Origin: Mycobacterium sp. MS1601
Lineage (GTDB): Bacteria; Actinomycetota; Actinomycetes; Mycobacteriales; Mycobacteriaceae
Assembly (NCBI RefSeq): GCF_001984215.1
Contig: NZ_CP019420.1
Span: 2,418,001 to 2,482,000 of the forward strand
Reading direction: 5' to 3'
Length of the DNA stretch: 64,000 nt
This document shows, piece by piece, positions 19,448-28,553 of the stretch. The translations under genes were made by a program, and so were the position numbers. The first letter of the stretch is position 1. Each line of letters opens with the position of its first letter. The notes under the pieces were generated by a model, which was given only the letters and a program-made list of their open reading frames with translations, was not told the DNA's origin and made no database searches.

Positions 19448-20755
19448 ATGAGCCCCCGCGTAGGAGTGACGCTCTCCGGCCGTTACCGCCTCCAGCGCCT
19501 CATCGCCACCGGCGGCATGGGTCAGGTGTGGGAAGCCGTCGACAGCCGCCTCGGCCGTCGAGTCGCCGTCAAGGTCCTCAAGGCGGAATACTCCTCGGAC
19601 CCCGAATTCGTCGAACGTTTCCGCGCCGAGGCGCGCACCGTCGCCATGCTCAACCACCCCGGCATCGCCAGCGTCCATGACTACGGCGAAACCGAGATGG
19701 ACGGCGAGGGCCGCACCGCCTACCTGGTGATGGAACTGGTCAACGGTGAACCGTTGAACTCGGTGATCAAACGCACGGGCAGGCTGTCACTGCGGCACGC
19801 CCTGGACATGCTGGAGCAGACCGGACGCGCACTGCAGGTCGCCCACACCGCGGGCCTGGTGCACCGCGACGTCAAGCCCGGCAACATCCTCATCACCCCC
19901 ACCGGACAGGTGAAGCTCACCGACTTCGGCATCGCCAAGGCCGTCGACGCCGCACCCGTCACCCAGACCGGCATGGTGATGGGCACCGCCCAGTACATCG
20001 CGCCCGAACAGGCGCTGGGCCACGACGCCACCGCGGCCTCCGACGTCTACTCCCTGGGAGTGGTCGGGTACGAGGCGGTTTCCGGCAAACGGCCGTTCAC
20101 CGGTGACGGCGCCCTGACCGTCGCGATGAAGCACATCAAGGAGACACCCGCTCCGCTGCCCGCGGACCTGCCACCCAACGTCCGTGAACTCATCGAGATC
20201 ACGCTGGTCAAGAACCCCGGCATGCGTTATCGCAGCGGTGGACCCTTCGCCGACGCCGTCGCCGCCGTCCGCGCGGGCCGGCGCCCGCCGCGGCCCAACC
20301 AGGCACCGACCATCGGCCGGGCCGCCCCGGCCGCCATCCCCGGTTCGTCGCCCAGGATCCCTGCGGGTCCGCCGACCAACGCCCGCGCCACCGGTGGCAG
20401 GCAGAAGCCCGCGTCCGGTAGCCATCGCCCGCCACCGGCCCGGCGCACGTTCTCCAGTGGCCAGCGGGCGCTGCTGTGGGCCGCCGGTGTGCTGGGCGCG
20501 CTGGCCATCGTGATCGCGGTGCTGATCGTCGTCAACGCCCGCGAAAACAACCTGGATCAGAACCAGACGCCACCGACGGTCACCGACACCGTGACACCGC
20601 CGCCCGCCGAGGAGCCCGGCGGCACCGAACCGGCCCCCGCCGAGCCGTCGAACTGGACTCCGGACGCGCCGATCGGTAATCCTGGTGAAAAGCCGGGGCA
20701 GCTGTTCCTGGCTACTGACCTGCTCTATGAGCCATCCCACGAGATAGTGCAATGA
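19448..20755 (+). CDS. pknA: Ser/Thr protein kinase PknA
   Basis: This transmembrane eukaryotic-type kinase of 435 residues controls cell shape and division. The kinase domain (about 12-275) has the glycine loop [12 protein letters not shown], catalytic Lys in [17 protein letters not shown] and DFGIAKA. A Pro-rich juxtamembrane linker is followed by one membrane segment (about 340-360) and a short acidic Pro/Thr-rich outer tail without PASTA repeats. An AAGGAGG site overlaps the end of pbpA, and the ATG directly follows its stop. The last four bases overlap the pknB start (ATGA). Confidence 0.95.
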   Translation: MSPRVGVTLSGRYRLQRLIATGGMGQVWEAVDSRLGRRVAVKVLKAEYSSDPEFVERFRAEARTVAMLNHPGIASVHDYGETEMDGEGRTAYLVMELVNGEPLNSVIKRTGRLSLRHALDMLEQTGRALQVAHTAGLVHRDVKPGNILITPTGQVKLTDFGIAKAVDAAPVTQTGMVMGTAQYIAPEQALGHDATAASDVYSLGVVGYEAVSGKRPFTGDGALTVAMKHIKETPAPLPADLPPNVRELIEITLVKNPGMRYRSGGPFADAVAAVRAGRRPPRPNQAPTIGRAAPAAIPGSSPRIPAGPPTNARATGGRQKPASGSHRPPPARRTFSSGQRALLWAAGVLGALAIVIAVLIVVNARENNLDQNQTPPTVTDTVTPPPAEEPGGTEPAPAEPSNWTPDAPIGNPGEKPGQLFLATDLLYEPSHEIVQ

Positions 20756-22635
20756 CCACCCCTGAGCTGTTGTCCGGGCGTTATGAGCTCGGCGAGATCC
20801 TCGGCTTCGGCGGAATGTCCGAGGTCCACATGGCCCGCGACACCCGTCTGCACCGCGACGTCGCGGTCAAGGTGCTGCGCGCGGATCTGGCCCGTGACCC
20901 CAGCTTCTACCTGCGGTTCCGTCGCGAAGCGCAGAACGCCGCCGCCCTGAATCACCCGGCGATCGTAGCCGTGTACGACACCGGTGAGGCCGAAACCACC
21001 TCCGGTCCACTGCCGTACATCGTGATGGAGTACGTCGACGGTGTGACGCTGCGCGACATCGTGCACAACGACGGCCCGATGCCGGCCAAACGTGCCATCG
21101 AGGTCATCGCCGACGCCTGCCAGGCCCTGAACTTCAGCCACCAGCACGGCATCATCCACCGCGATGTGAAACCGGCGAACATCATGATCTCCAAGTCCGG
21201 CGCCGTGAAGGTGATGGACTTCGGCATCGCTCGTGCGCTGGCCGACTCCCACAGCGTCACGCAGACCGCGGCCGTCATCGGGACGGCGCAGTATCTGTCG
21301 CCCGAGCAGGCCAAGGGCGAGTCCGTGGATGCCCGCTCGGATGTCTACGCGCTGGGGTGTGTGCTCTACGAGGTGCTCACCGGCGAGCCGCCGTTTGCGG
21401 GCGACTCCCCGGTGGCCGTGGCCTACCAGCACGTCCGCGAGGATCCGGTGCCGCCGTCGGCGCGTCGTTCCTCGGTTCCGCCGGAACTGGACGCCGTGGT
21501 GCTCAAGGCGCTGGCGAAGAATCCCGACAACCGCTACCAGAGCGCCGCCGAGATGCGCGCCGACCTGGTCCGCGTGCACTCCGGGGAGTCCCCGGAAGCG
21601 CCGAAGGTGTTCACCGATGCCGAGCGGACGTCGTTCCTGACGGCGCCGGTGGCCCCCCGCGAGCGCGACACAACCGACCAGCTGCCGCGCACCCAGGCGC
21701 ATTACGTGGAGCCGCCTGATGAGCGCTCCGGCGGTTCCGTGGCCAAGTGGGTGGTGGCTGTCGCGGTGCTGGCCGTGCTGACCGTGGTGGTGACGCTGGC
21801 CATCAACTTCCTCGGGGGAGAAACGCGCGCCGTCCAGGTGCCCGACGTCACGGGGCAGTCCGCCGACGACGCGATCGTCGTGCTCCAGAACGCCGGCTTC
21901 CGTACCCGCACCCAGAACCAGCCGGATTCCGAAGTGCCGCCAGACCGGGTCATCAGCACCGATCCGGCGGCCACCACGTCCGTCAGCGCCGGTGACGAGA
22001 TCACCGTCAACATCTCCACCGGGCCCGAACAACGCTCGATACCGGACGTGCAGGGGTTGTCCTTCGATGACGCCAGGGAACGGCTGAACGAAGCCGGCTT
22101 CGAGAAGGTCACCCGTTCCTCGTCGGTGTCCACACCCGAACTCAAGGACAAGGTGCTGGGCACCAACCCGACCGCCAACCAGACGTCGGCGATCACCAAT
22201 CAGATCACCGTCATCATCGGCTCGGGACCGGGCAGCAGGGTGGTGCCCGACTGCTCGGGTCTGAGCGCGGACGACTGCCGTTTGGTGCTCACCCAGACCG
22301 GTTTCACCAACATCGCGCAGGTCGATGTGGACAGCACCAGGCCCATAGGCACGGTGCTCGGCACCAACCCGGCCGCCGGGCAGACTGTGCCGGTGGATCA
22401 GCTGGTCCAGATCCAGGTCTCGCGCGGCAATCAGTTCACCATGCCGAACCTGCGGGGGCAGTTCTGGGTTGACGCCGAGCCGCTGCTGCGCTCACTGGGT
22501 TGGACCGGTGAGTTGGTCAAATTGCCGAATGCTCAGAACAGCGGTGTGACGACCAACGGGGTGGTGACTCAGGACCCGTCAGCGGGAAGTGCGGTCAACT
22601 CCGACGCGAATGTCACGCTGAGCTTCGCGCAGTAG
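20752..22635 (+). CDS. pknB: Ser/Thr protein kinase PknB with PASTA repeats
   Basis: This essential mycobacterial sensor kinase has 627 residues. The kinase domain (about 10-275) shows [29 protein letters not shown] and DFGIARA, with the activation-loop threonines near [16 protein letters not shown] membrane segment lies at about 331-352 and four PASTA domains follow (starting near [24 protein letters not shown] and FTMPNLRG) that bind muropeptides or lipid II. It is the last gene of the operon and converges with trpG, the coding ends overlapping by about 23 bases. Confidence 0.96.
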   Translation: MTTPELLSGRYELGEILGFGGMSEVHMARDTRLHRDVAVKVLRADLARDPSFYLRFRREAQNAAALNHPAIVAVYDTGEAETTSGPLPYIVMEYVDGVTLRDIVHNDGPMPAKRAIEVIADACQALNFSHQHGIIHRDVKPANIMISKSGAVKVMDFGIARALADSHSVTQTAAVIGTAQYLSPEQAKGESVDARSDVYALGCVLYEVLTGEPPFAGDSPVAVAYQHVREDPVPPSARRSSVPPELDAVVLKALAKNPDNRYQSAAEMRADLVRVHSGESPEAPKVFTDAERTSFLTAPVAPRERDTTDQLPRTQAHYVEPPDERSGGSVAKWVVAVAVLAVLTVVVTLAINFLGGETRAVQVPDVTGQSADDAIVVLQNAGFRTRTQNQPDSEVPPDRVISTDPAATTSVSAGDEITVNISTGPEQRSIPDVQGLSFDDARERLNEAGFEKVTRSSSVSTPELKDKVLGTNPTANQTSAITNQITVIIGSGPGSRVVPDCSGLSADDCRLVLTQTGFTNIAQVDVDSTRPIGTVLGTNPAAGQTVPVDQLVQIQVSRGNQFTMPNLRGQFWVDAEPLLRSLGWTGELVKLPNAQNSGVTTNGVVTQDPSAGSAVNSDANVTLSFAQ

Positions 22636-23287
22636 CCGCGGCCACTGCGTCGGCAACCTCGGTTTCGAGGCGCTTGACCAGTCCTTCGTCGGGGGCCTGG
22701 CCGCATGCTGCCAGCCAATTGGCCAGCATTCGGTGTCCGCCCTCGGTGAGGATGGACTCGGGATGGAACTGCACGCCGTGGATGGGCAGGCTGGTGTGCC
22801 GCACCCCCATCACGACGCCTCCGCGGGTGCGCGCGGTGACCTCGAGTTCGGCGGGCATGGTCTCGGGCAGGATGGTCAGCGAGTGATACCTGGTGGCCGT
22901 GAACGGGTCCGGAAGGCCTTGGAAAACACCGACATTGGTGTGGAAGACGGTGCTGGTCTTGCCGTGCAGCAGCTCGGGCGCGCGGTCCACGGTGCCACCG
23001 AATGCCACACCGATGGCCTGGTGACCGAGGCACACACCCAGCAGGGGAGTACCGGTACTCGCACAGGCCCGCACCAGCGGGATGGATGCCCCGGCGCGTT
23101 CCGGGGTACCGGGACCGGGGGAGAGCAGCACCCCGTCGAAGTCCTCGGCGCTCTGCTCGATCAGGGCCGCGGAACCCAGTCGGTCGTCATCGTTACGCCA
23201 GACCTCGGCGTTGACCCCGAGCTGGCCGAGGTACTGCACGAGGTTGAACACGAAGCTGTCGTAATTGTCGACGACGAGGACACGCAC
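22613..23287 (-). CDS. trpG: Anthranilate/aminodeoxychorismate synthase glutamine amidotransferase subunit
   Basis: This class I glutamine amidotransferase of 224 residues supplies ammonia for anthranilate and/or aminodeoxychorismate synthesis. The nucleophile is Cys in LLGVCLGHQAIG, with the His-Glu pair in HGVQFHPESILTEGG; the oxyanion region is SPGPGTPERAG. The GTG at 23287 fits the family start (VRVLVVDNYDSF). The frame continues upstream without stop through an ATG at 23308 and two copies of a 60-bp repeat (in-frame ATGs at 23368 and 23428), so longer N termini are possible. The ATG at 23308 has a GGAG 11 bases before it. See the repeat entry. Confidence 0.92.
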   Translation of the reverse strand: MRVLVVDNYDSFVFNLVQYLGQLGVNAEVWRNDDDRLGSAALIEQSAEDFDGVLLSPGPGTPERAGASIPLVRACASTGTPLLGVCLGHQAIGVAFGGTVDRAPELLHGKTSTVFHTNVGVFQGLPDPFTATRYHSLTILPETMPAELEVTARTRGGVVMGVRHTSLPIHGVQFHPESILTEGGHRMLANWLAACGQAPDEGLVKRLETEVADAVAAATARSSA

Positions 23288-23304
23288 AGATGACAGGCTA
23301 CCTG

Positions 23305-23454
23305 GCATTTTGGCCTGATCTCCATCACCTGGCTCGTCCCTCGCCAGCCTCAGCCTCAGGCCCGGCATTTTGGCCTGATCTCCATCACCTGACTCGTCCC
23401 TCGCCAGCCTCAGCCTCAGGCCCGGCATTTTGGCCTGATCTCCATCACCTGGCT
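23305..23454 (-). repeat. 60-bp tandem repeat, 2.5 copies, in frame with trpG
   Basis: Units at 23305-23364 and 23365-23424 plus a half unit at 23425-23454 are nearly identical; the second has A for G at one position (GACTCG for GGCTCG). On the minus strand each unit reads as 20 residues (MPGLRLRLARDE then SGDGDQAK) with no stop and carries GGAG followed by an ATG. The half unit touches the stop of the upstream DUF881 gene. Because 60 is divisible by three, copy number changes would keep trpG in frame. Confidence 0.9.
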
Positions 23455-23455
23455 T

Positions 23456-24223
23456 TCAGTAACTGATGGGCCCCGCCGGCTGGGCGTAACGCATCCGCAG
23501 CGGCGCGGTGTGTCCGACGATCTCGATGTCTTCGCTCACCTGCTGGGTGTAGCCGAGGCCGAAGCGCACCACGTACTGCTTGTAGAGGGTGACCAGTGGG
23601 GCATCGTCGAGGGCCTGTTGCATGGCCTGGACGTCTCCGATGGCCATGATCGTGTACGGCGGGCTGTAGGTGCGGCCGTTGAGCAGCAACGTGTTGCCGA
23701 CACATCGTGGGGCCGACGTCCCGATGATCCGCTGATCCTGCATCTGGATGGCCTCGGCCCCCGCGATCCACAGTGCGTTGAGCACGGCCTGGATGTCCTG
23801 CTGGTGTACCACGAGGTCGTCGGGGGAGGCGTCCCGCGGGAAACGGCCGTTGGCGTCGCGCTGGGCGTCGGTGAGCGTGATGACGAGCCCCGGACCGTGT
23901 ACCGGGTCCACCCCCGCGTCGTCGGCCAGTTCACTGGCGCGCTGCTGCATGGCGGCCAGCGCCCGGTCCGACGATCCACCGTGAGTGTTGTCGATGGTGG
24001 TGCCCAGCTCGTCACGCTGGGCACTGAGGCGGTCCACGGACTGCTGGGACTGCCGCACCAGGTCCACCAGGCGGGGGGCGTCGCTGCGGCGGATCTCGTC
24101 ACCGCCTGACACGCCGTGGGTGGCCGCAAGCAGCAGGCCCGCCAGCAGGCACACCACCGGCACACCCCAGCGCCATGCGCCGGCGCGTTCCTGCGGGGTC
24201 TGCGATTCCATGGTGTCCTTCAC
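23456..24223 (-). CDS. DUF881 membrane-anchored protein (Rv0012-like)
   Basis: This protein of 255 residues has one N-terminal membrane segment (about 20-36, VPVVCLLAGLLLAATHGV), a coiled-coil-like stretch (about 50-95) and a DUF881 domain exposed outside (GPGLVITLTDAQRD, LNALWIAGAEAIQMQDQRI, SPPYTIMAIGD). The family sits beside crgA in actinobacteria and is associated with division, but no biochemical function is established. An alternative start is the ATG at 24211. It is divergent from crgA and followed on the same strand by the repeat and trpG. Confidence 0.9.
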   Translation of the reverse strand: MKDTMESQTPQERAGAWRWGVPVVCLLAGLLLAATHGVSGGDEIRRSDAPRLVDLVRQSQQSVDRLSAQRDELGTTIDNTHGGSSDRALAAMQQRASELADDAGVDPVHGPGLVITLTDAQRDANGRFPRDASPDDLVVHQQDIQAVLNALWIAGAEAIQMQDQRIIGTSAPRCVGNTLLLNGRTYSPPYTIMAIGDVQAMQQALDDAPLVTLYKQYVVRFGLGYTQQVSEDIEIVGHTAPLRMRYAQPAGPISY

Positions 24224-24317
24224 TTGGCGAGATTCTCGGCTGACGGCTCTGCTGGGCTACGCTCGTCGTTGGTCCGTATCCATCGTCGCACCCGTTTGAC
24301 TGCCCACGAAGGTAACC

Positions 24318-24581
24318 ATGCCCAAGTCCAAGGTTCGCAAGAAGAACGACTTCACTGTCAACCCGGTGAGCCGCACCCCGGTGAAGGTGAAAGCCGGTCC
24401 GTCACCGGTGTGGTTCGTGGTGTTTTTCATCAGCCTGATGCTGATCGGGCTGGCCTGGCTACTGGTGTACCAACTGGCGTCCTCGGAGCTGCAGTGGATG
24501 GCCGACCTGGGTCCGTGGAACTACGCGATCGCTTTTGCTTTCATGATCACAGGTCTTTTGCTGACGATGCGTTGGCGTTGA
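24318..24581 (+). CDS. crgA: Cell division protein CrgA
   Basis: This small membrane protein of 87 residues helps recruit FtsI and other divisome parts in mycobacteria. A basic N terminus ([12 protein letters not shown]) is followed by two membrane segments (about 31-53 and 66-84) with a short loop. GAAGGTAACC precedes the ATG. Length and topology match the family exactly. CwsA, a known CrgA partner, is encoded at 25856. Confidence 0.95.
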   Translation: MPKSKVRKKNDFTVNPVSRTPVKVKAGPSPVWFVVFFISLMLIGLAWLLVYQLASSELQWMADLGPWNYAIAFAFMITGLLLTMRWR

Positions 24582-24680
24582 GGCTTCGGCACGGTCATTT
24601 GAATTCATCTTGCTGTGGAGTTATCGGCGGTGGCGGCAACGACGACCTGCTCAATCACACGCATGTGATTCATCCCCATT

Positions 24681-24701
24681 GTGGATAGCACCTGTGGATA
24701 A
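24681..24701 (-). promoter_or_regulatory. Two DnaA boxes upstream of the PH-domain gene
   Basis: TGTGGATAA at 24693-24701 is the exact reverse complement of the consensus TTATCCACA. TGTGGATAG at 24681-24689 differs at one base. They have the same orientation, 12 bases start to start, and lie within 50 bases of the downstream ATG, some 24 kb from oriC. The function is inferred. Confidence 0.5.
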
Positions 24702-24727
24702 CTTCGTCTGCCGTGGTGAGGCGCTGT

Positions 24728-25162
24728 ATGAGTACCGACCAGCAAATTAGTTGGGGACCCAAACCATCTGGAGTCGCAGCTCTGGGCATCGCAGGTCTGG
24801 TTATGGCTATCGCGAGTGTGACTGTGGTCACAGATCCGCCGGGGCGCCTTCTCATCGGGATTGCCGCACTGGGTCTGCTTGTGTTTGCAAGCTTGTCGTG
24901 GCGCGCGCGCCCGAAGCTGGCAATTACCGAAGCTGGTCTAGCGATTCGCGGTTGGCTGTCCACCCGCCACGTGACCCGCAACGACATCGCTCTGGTCCGC
25001 ATCACGGAGTTCCGGCGGATCGGCCGGAAAGTTCAGCTTTTGGAGATCGAATCCACCGATGACAGGCTGCACGTCTTCACCCGGTGGGATCTCGGGACCA
25101 GCCCACTCGAGGTGCTCGACGCCCTGACTGCGGCTGGATTCGGGACTTCGGCGCGGTCGTGA
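24728..25162 (+). CDS. Membrane protein with PH-like domain (Rv0010c-like)
   Basis: This protein of 144 residues has two adjacent membrane segments (about 17-33 and 39-56) and a C-terminal bacterial PH-like (bPH_6) domain (PKLAITEAGLAIRGW to LEVLDALTAAGF). The ATG at 24728 (MSTDQQISWGPK) is preferred to an upstream GTG at 24713. Function unknown; it is conserved between crgA and ppiA in mycobacteria. It converges with ppiA. Two DnaA boxes lie in its promoter region. Confidence 0.85.
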   Translation: MSTDQQISWGPKPSGVAALGIAGLVMAIASVTVVTDPPGRLLIGIAALGLLVFASLSWRARPKLAITEAGLAIRGWLSTRHVTRNDIALVRITEFRRIGRKVQLLEIESTDDRLHVFTRWDLGTSPLEVLDALTAAGFGTSARS

Positions 25163-25189
25163 TGACGAGCGCGCCGAAGCCTCGTCACA

Positions 25190-25735
25190 TCAAGAGATGG
25201 TGATCGACTCGATGACCACCGGCTCGGTGGGGCGGTCGTTGCGATCGGTGGCGGTGGTGGCAATGGCGTCGACAACCTTCTGCGACTCCGGATCCACGAC
25301 CTCACCGAAGATGGTGTGCCGGCGGTTCAGGTGCGGCGTCTTGCCCACCGTGATGAAGAACTGCGAACCGTTGGTCCCCGGGCCGGCATTGGCCATGGCC
25401 AGCAGATAGGGCTTGTCGAACTGGAGCTCGGGGTGGAACTCGTCGGCGAACTGGTATCCCGGGCCACCACGGCCGGTGCCGGTGGGATCACCACCCTGGA
25501 TCATGAAGCCGTCGATGACCCGATGGAACACCGCACCGTCGTAGAACGGTCCGGAGGTGCTACCGGAGGCGTTCTCCCGGGAGTACTCCTTGGTGCCCTG
25601 CGCCAGCCCGACGAAGTTCGCGACGGTCTTGGGCGCATGGTTACCGAACAGGGCGATCTTTACGTCGCCACGGTTGGTGTGCAGCGTTGCAGTGGCAGTC
25701 TGAATGGAGCTAGTCACGGTTTCACAGTCTGCCAC
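25190..25735 (-). CDS. ppiA: Peptidyl-prolyl cis-trans isomerase A (cyclophilin)
   Basis: This cytoplasmic cyclophilin of 181 residues catalyses proline isomerisation. The full domain is present, with active-site segments [30 protein letters not shown] and the later HTIFGEV. The N-terminal extension and length match mycobacterial PpiA. It is convergent with the PH-domain gene and divergent from cwsA. Confidence 0.95.
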   Translation of the reverse strand: MADCETVTSSIQTATATLHTNRGDVKIALFGNHAPKTVANFVGLAQGTKEYSRENASGSTSGPFYDGAVFHRVIDGFMIQGGDPTGTGRGGPGYQFADEFHPELQFDKPYLLAMANAGPGTNGSQFFITVGKTPHLNRRHTIFGEVVDPESQKVVDAIATTATDRNDRPTEPVVIESITIS

Positions 25736-25855
25736 TCGCCCGGAAACACTCTGGTGGCACCCGCTGTGAGCCGCTTTCCGCCCGTGTGCCTACGGTGTGG
25801 TGGCAGGCTTGAAGTTCCCCGGTAATTCGCTGTTCCCTCGTGAGAGAGGCCCTCG

Positions 25856-26275
25856 ATGACTTCCAGATCCGATGCTCGCCTGACTCCCCGCCAGCGCCTC
25901 GGCCGCGGGCTCGCCTACACCGCGGTGGGCCCTGTCGATATCGCTCGCGGCGCCGTGGGCCTGAGCGCACAGTCTCTGTGCGCCACCGCTTCCGGCGTGC
26001 GCCAGCAATACCGCAAGAGTCAGCTACGGCAGGAACTCGAGGCGGCGCAGAGCGCGGTGGCACGGGAGTTGGTTGCCGCCAGGGAAGTGGTTACCAGCCT
26101 GCCCGAGGCCATCCAGGAATCGCGCAAACCCAAGAGGTCGCGCCGGGTGGCGTTCGCCGTGGGCGCGGTGGCAGTTCTCGGACTCGGGGCCGTCACCTTC
26201 TCCATCCTGCGCCGCTCGCACCAACCCGAACCGTCACAGTTGCCACCGAGTGTGCAGGTAGATCCCACGCCCTGA
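25856..26275 (+). CDS. cwsA: Cell wall synthesis and shape protein CwsA
   Basis: This 139-residue protein has one membrane segment near residues 99-118 (VAFAVGAVAVLGLGAVTFSI), a conserved N-terminal region (LTPRQRLGRGLAYTAVGPVD) and a coiled-coil-like stretch (about 55-75). In mycobacteria CwsA interacts with CrgA and Wag31 and influences polar growth. In M. tuberculosis it is next to the alanine tRNA; here about 12.6 kb of catabolic genes separate the two. Confidence 0.88.
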   Translation: MTSRSDARLTPRQRLGRGLAYTAVGPVDIARGAVGLSAQSLCATASGVRQQYRKSQLRQELEAAQSAVARELVAAREVVTSLPEAIQESRKPKRSRRVAFAVGAVAVLGLGAVTFSILRRSHQPEPSQLPPSVQVDPTP

Positions 26276-26462
26276 TCCTGGTGTGCGGCCGCGATCGACG
26301 GACGTGATCTCACCCTGCCTGACCCCGGGTGCGAATCACGTTCGTCTTCATCGCGGCGAACGGACGGCACGGGAGAACCGTCCCGCCGAGGCACTGCACG
26401 AACTGGACATTTCTTCTCTCCGTCACGCTGCGTCATCGACTGGTAACAGTTGCCTTCTAGGT

Positions 26463-26472
26463 TTGGATACAA
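26463..26472 (+). promoter_or_regulatory. Candidate GntR operator upstream of the Rieske gene
   Basis: TTGGATACAA lies 21 bases before the Rieske start codon. The same or a nearly identical motif precedes the gntR, VOC and ABC transporter genes of the island (29902, 30016, 32715). The motif is close to a palindrome, like many operators of FCD-type GntR regulators. The assignment to the GntR protein at 29204 is inference. Confidence 0.55.
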
Positions 26473-26493
26473 CATCCCAGGGAGGAGACGCGT

Positions 26494-27720
26494 TTGTCGG
26501 CCACCATCAACCCCCGAGCACTCGCCGCCGCGCGACGGGTACTCAATGACGTCGACGGCTGCACCGATCCTGTGGCCACCGCCCGGCTGCTGCCGCCGGA
26601 GGTCTACACCAATCAGGACTTCTGGGAATTCGAGAAAGAGGCCATCTTCGGCCGCGAATGGTTGTGCGTGGGCCACGTCGGAGAGATCCCGCAGCCCGGC
26701 GACCAGCTGCCACTGACCATCGTCGGCGAGCCGATTGTGGTGCTGCGCGATCTCTCCGGCGATGTGCGTGCCATGTCGGCGGTGTGTCAGCACCGCGGGC
26801 AACCGCTGTTCGGGGGCCTGGCCGCCGAGGGCCGCGATCACCAGGGGTGCGTCAACTCCCGCCGCATGGTGTGCCCGTACCACAACTGGCAGTTCGGACT
26901 CGACGGCCGATTGGTCGCAGCACCCTCGATGACGGAAACCGTTCCGGTGAAACAACTCCGGGAGACCATCCAGCTGCCGCAGATCCGGTGCGAGGTCTTC
27001 CACGGCCTGATCTTCATCAACTTCGACGACAACGCGGCAGCGCTGGCGCCCACGGTGGCCCGGATGGACGAGGAACTGTCCACCTTCGGCCTGGCCGAGC
27101 TCGTCGCGCTGCCGGCCCAGATCTTCCCCAACCAGCAGTGGAACTGGAAGATCCACCACGACAACGCTTTGGAGCCGTACCACACCAGCTATGTTCACCG
27201 CGGCGTTCACGAGGCGGCCCCGGCCAAGAACGCGCGGTTCTACGAGTTCAACCCGGGCGACGGCCAGGTCATGCACCCCACCTATCTGCTCGACGAGAAC
27301 GCCGGCCTGGCAAGCACCGACGGTAAGCGCACCACGCCGATCATCCCCGGCCTCACCGATGAGCAACGCAAGCGGGTGATGTTCGCCTCCATTCCACCGA
27401 TGCTGTTCAGCATCCTGCAACCCACCTTCGTCCAGCTGACGATGCTGCACCCCACCGGACCGGGTTCCTTCGACCTGCGGCGGGTCAACCTCTACCCGAA
27501 GTCGGCGGTCGAGGAACCCGGATTCATGCTGGCGTACGAAAAGTTCCTGGAGCGAAAGAGACTCGCCATCCATCAGGACGCGGTCACCACGGCGGCCCTG
27601 CAGCAAGGCCTCGGCTCGCGTTACGCCCCGCGCGGCCCGCTGTCCTGGATGGAGTCCAACATCCCGCAGCTCAACCAGTGGCTCATCGAACGCTACCGAA
27701 AGGCTCTCCTCGATGCCTGA
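26494..27720 (+). CDS. Rieske non-haem iron oxygenase, alpha subunit
   Basis: This ring-hydroxylating type oxygenase has 408 residues. Rieske ligands C98-x-H100 and C127-x2-H130 are present (AVCQHRG, CPYHNWQFGLDG), but the gap between the pairs is 26 residues rather than the usual 15-17, with an extra Cys119 in the insertion. The mononuclear iron site is NALEPYH with H230 and H235, plus Asp in HQDAVTTAAL. It starts with TTG at 26494, behind GGGAGGAG. It overlaps the next gene by eight bases. No ferredoxin or reductase partner is encoded nearby, so electrons must come from elsewhere. The substrate is unknown; aromatic or quaternary amine compounds are possible. Confidence 0.88.
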   Translation: MSATINPRALAAARRVLNDVDGCTDPVATARLLPPEVYTNQDFWEFEKEAIFGREWLCVGHVGEIPQPGDQLPLTIVGEPIVVLRDLSGDVRAMSAVCQHRGQPLFGGLAAEGRDHQGCVNSRRMVCPYHNWQFGLDGRLVAAPSMTETVPVKQLRETIQLPQIRCEVFHGLIFINFDDNAAALAPTVARMDEELSTFGLAELVALPAQIFPNQQWNWKIHHDNALEPYHTSYVHRGVHEAAPAKNARFYEFNPGDGQVMHPTYLLDENAGLASTDGKRTTPIIPGLTDEQRKRVMFASIPPMLFSILQPTFVQLTMLHPTGPGSFDLRRVNLYPKSAVEEPGFMLAYEKFLERKRLAIHQDAVTTAALQQGLGSRYAPRGPLSWMESNIPQLNQWLIERYRKALLDA

Positions 27721-28225
27721 AACTGCCTTGTCCCCAAGCCAACTCGCGAGCATGCTGACCCGTCTGGACGTCCTGGAGAGCAAAGAGGCGATCACCGCGC
27801 TCATGGTGAGCTACATGGCCGCCACCGACGCCGAGCACGACAAGGGCGCCAAAGTGGCTCGGCTGTTCACCGAGGACGGCCGGTGGCAGAGCGTCGGACC
27901 GCACGGCAATCCCGACTGGGCCGCCGTAGGCCGGCCGGCGCTGGTGACGAAGTTCGACCGCAACGTCGACCGGATGCCGTTCTCCGCGCACTTCGTCACC
28001 AATCCCGCGGTGCAGCTGGACGGCGACACCGCCCGCGGACAGTTCATGTACTTCCAGGCCTGCACGTACCGCGGTGACCAGCCGCTGTGGATCGCCGGCT
28101 CCTACGACAACGACTTCCGCCGCGTCGACGGCCAGTGGCTGATCTCGCACATGCGGGTGCACAACTTCTTCACCACCCCCTTCGACAAGGGCTGGGTGGC
28201 CGTCCCACACATGCAGACCCCCTGA
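27713..28225 (+). CDS. SnoaL-like (NTF2-fold) protein, possible oxygenase partner
   Basis: This 170-residue protein has a SnoaL_4/NTF2-like fold, judged from LESKEAITALMVSYMAATD, FTEDGRWQ and the C-terminal WLISHMRV strand. Such proteins act as isomerases, as small subunits of ring-hydroxylating dioxygenases, or as binding proteins. It overlaps the Rieske gene by eight bases, so a joint complex is plausible, though it is not a standard dioxygenase beta subunit. Confidence 0.7.
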   Translation: MPETALSPSQLASMLTRLDVLESKEAITALMVSYMAATDAEHDKGAKVARLFTEDGRWQSVGPHGNPDWAAVGRPALVTKFDRNVDRMPFSAHFVTNPAVQLDGDTARGQFMYFQACTYRGDQPLWIAGSYDNDFRRVDGQWLISHMRVHNFFTTPFDKGWVAVPHMQTP

Positions 28226-28235
28226 GAGAACACAC

Positions 28236-28553
28236 ATGAGCTATCGCCACCAGATCCTGCGCAACCTCAAGTTCGGCGCACTGCCGGAGTTCGTCGCTGC
28301 GGAGAAGGAGAAGAACGCCCTACGGATCGCGGCCGGGCTGACCCCGTACGACATCTGGGCACCCGCGTTCGGCGGCCTCCATCACATGGTGCTCGAAGCG
28401 CGGTTCGAGTCCATGGCCGCATTCGAGGCCGAGCACGTCGCTGGCAAGTCACTCGAGGGGATGGCCGCGCTCAACGCACGCCAACTCGCCTGCGTCATCG
28501 AGGGCACCGCCAACGACCGGCTGCAGCGCATCACGCTCGACGCCACCAGATGA
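28236..28553 (+). CDS. Small NIPSNAP-like / dimeric alpha-beta barrel protein
   Basis: This 105-residue protein contains LKFGALPEFVAAEKEKNALR and HHMVLEARFESMAAFEAE, the pattern of a ferredoxin-like dimeric alpha-beta barrel (NIPSNAP or EthD type). No catalytic residue is evident. It is co-transcribed, ten bases after the SnoaL-like gene, and overlaps the next gene by four bases (ATGA). It probably handles an intermediate of the same pathway. Confidence 0.55.
   Translation: MSYRHQILRNLKFGALPEFVAAEKEKNALRIAAGLTPYDIWAPAFGGLHHMVLEARFESMAAFEAEHVAGKSLEGMAALNARQLACVIEGTANDRLQRITLDATR

Noticed and set aside
20725..22032. Long minus-strand open frame (435 residues) opposite pknB
   Set aside because: It is His/Gly/Arg-rich translation of the complementary strand of a certain kinase gene; no start signal.
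23305..23454. CRISPR-like repeat array
   Set aside because: The units are directly adjacent with no spacers and read through as protein; it is a simple tandem repeat.
26020..27804. Long 594-residue open frame on the minus strand opposite the Rieske gene
   Set aside because: It is a high-GC mirror frame with no recognisable motif, while the plus strand encodes a clear oxygenase with ribosome binding site and conserved ligands.
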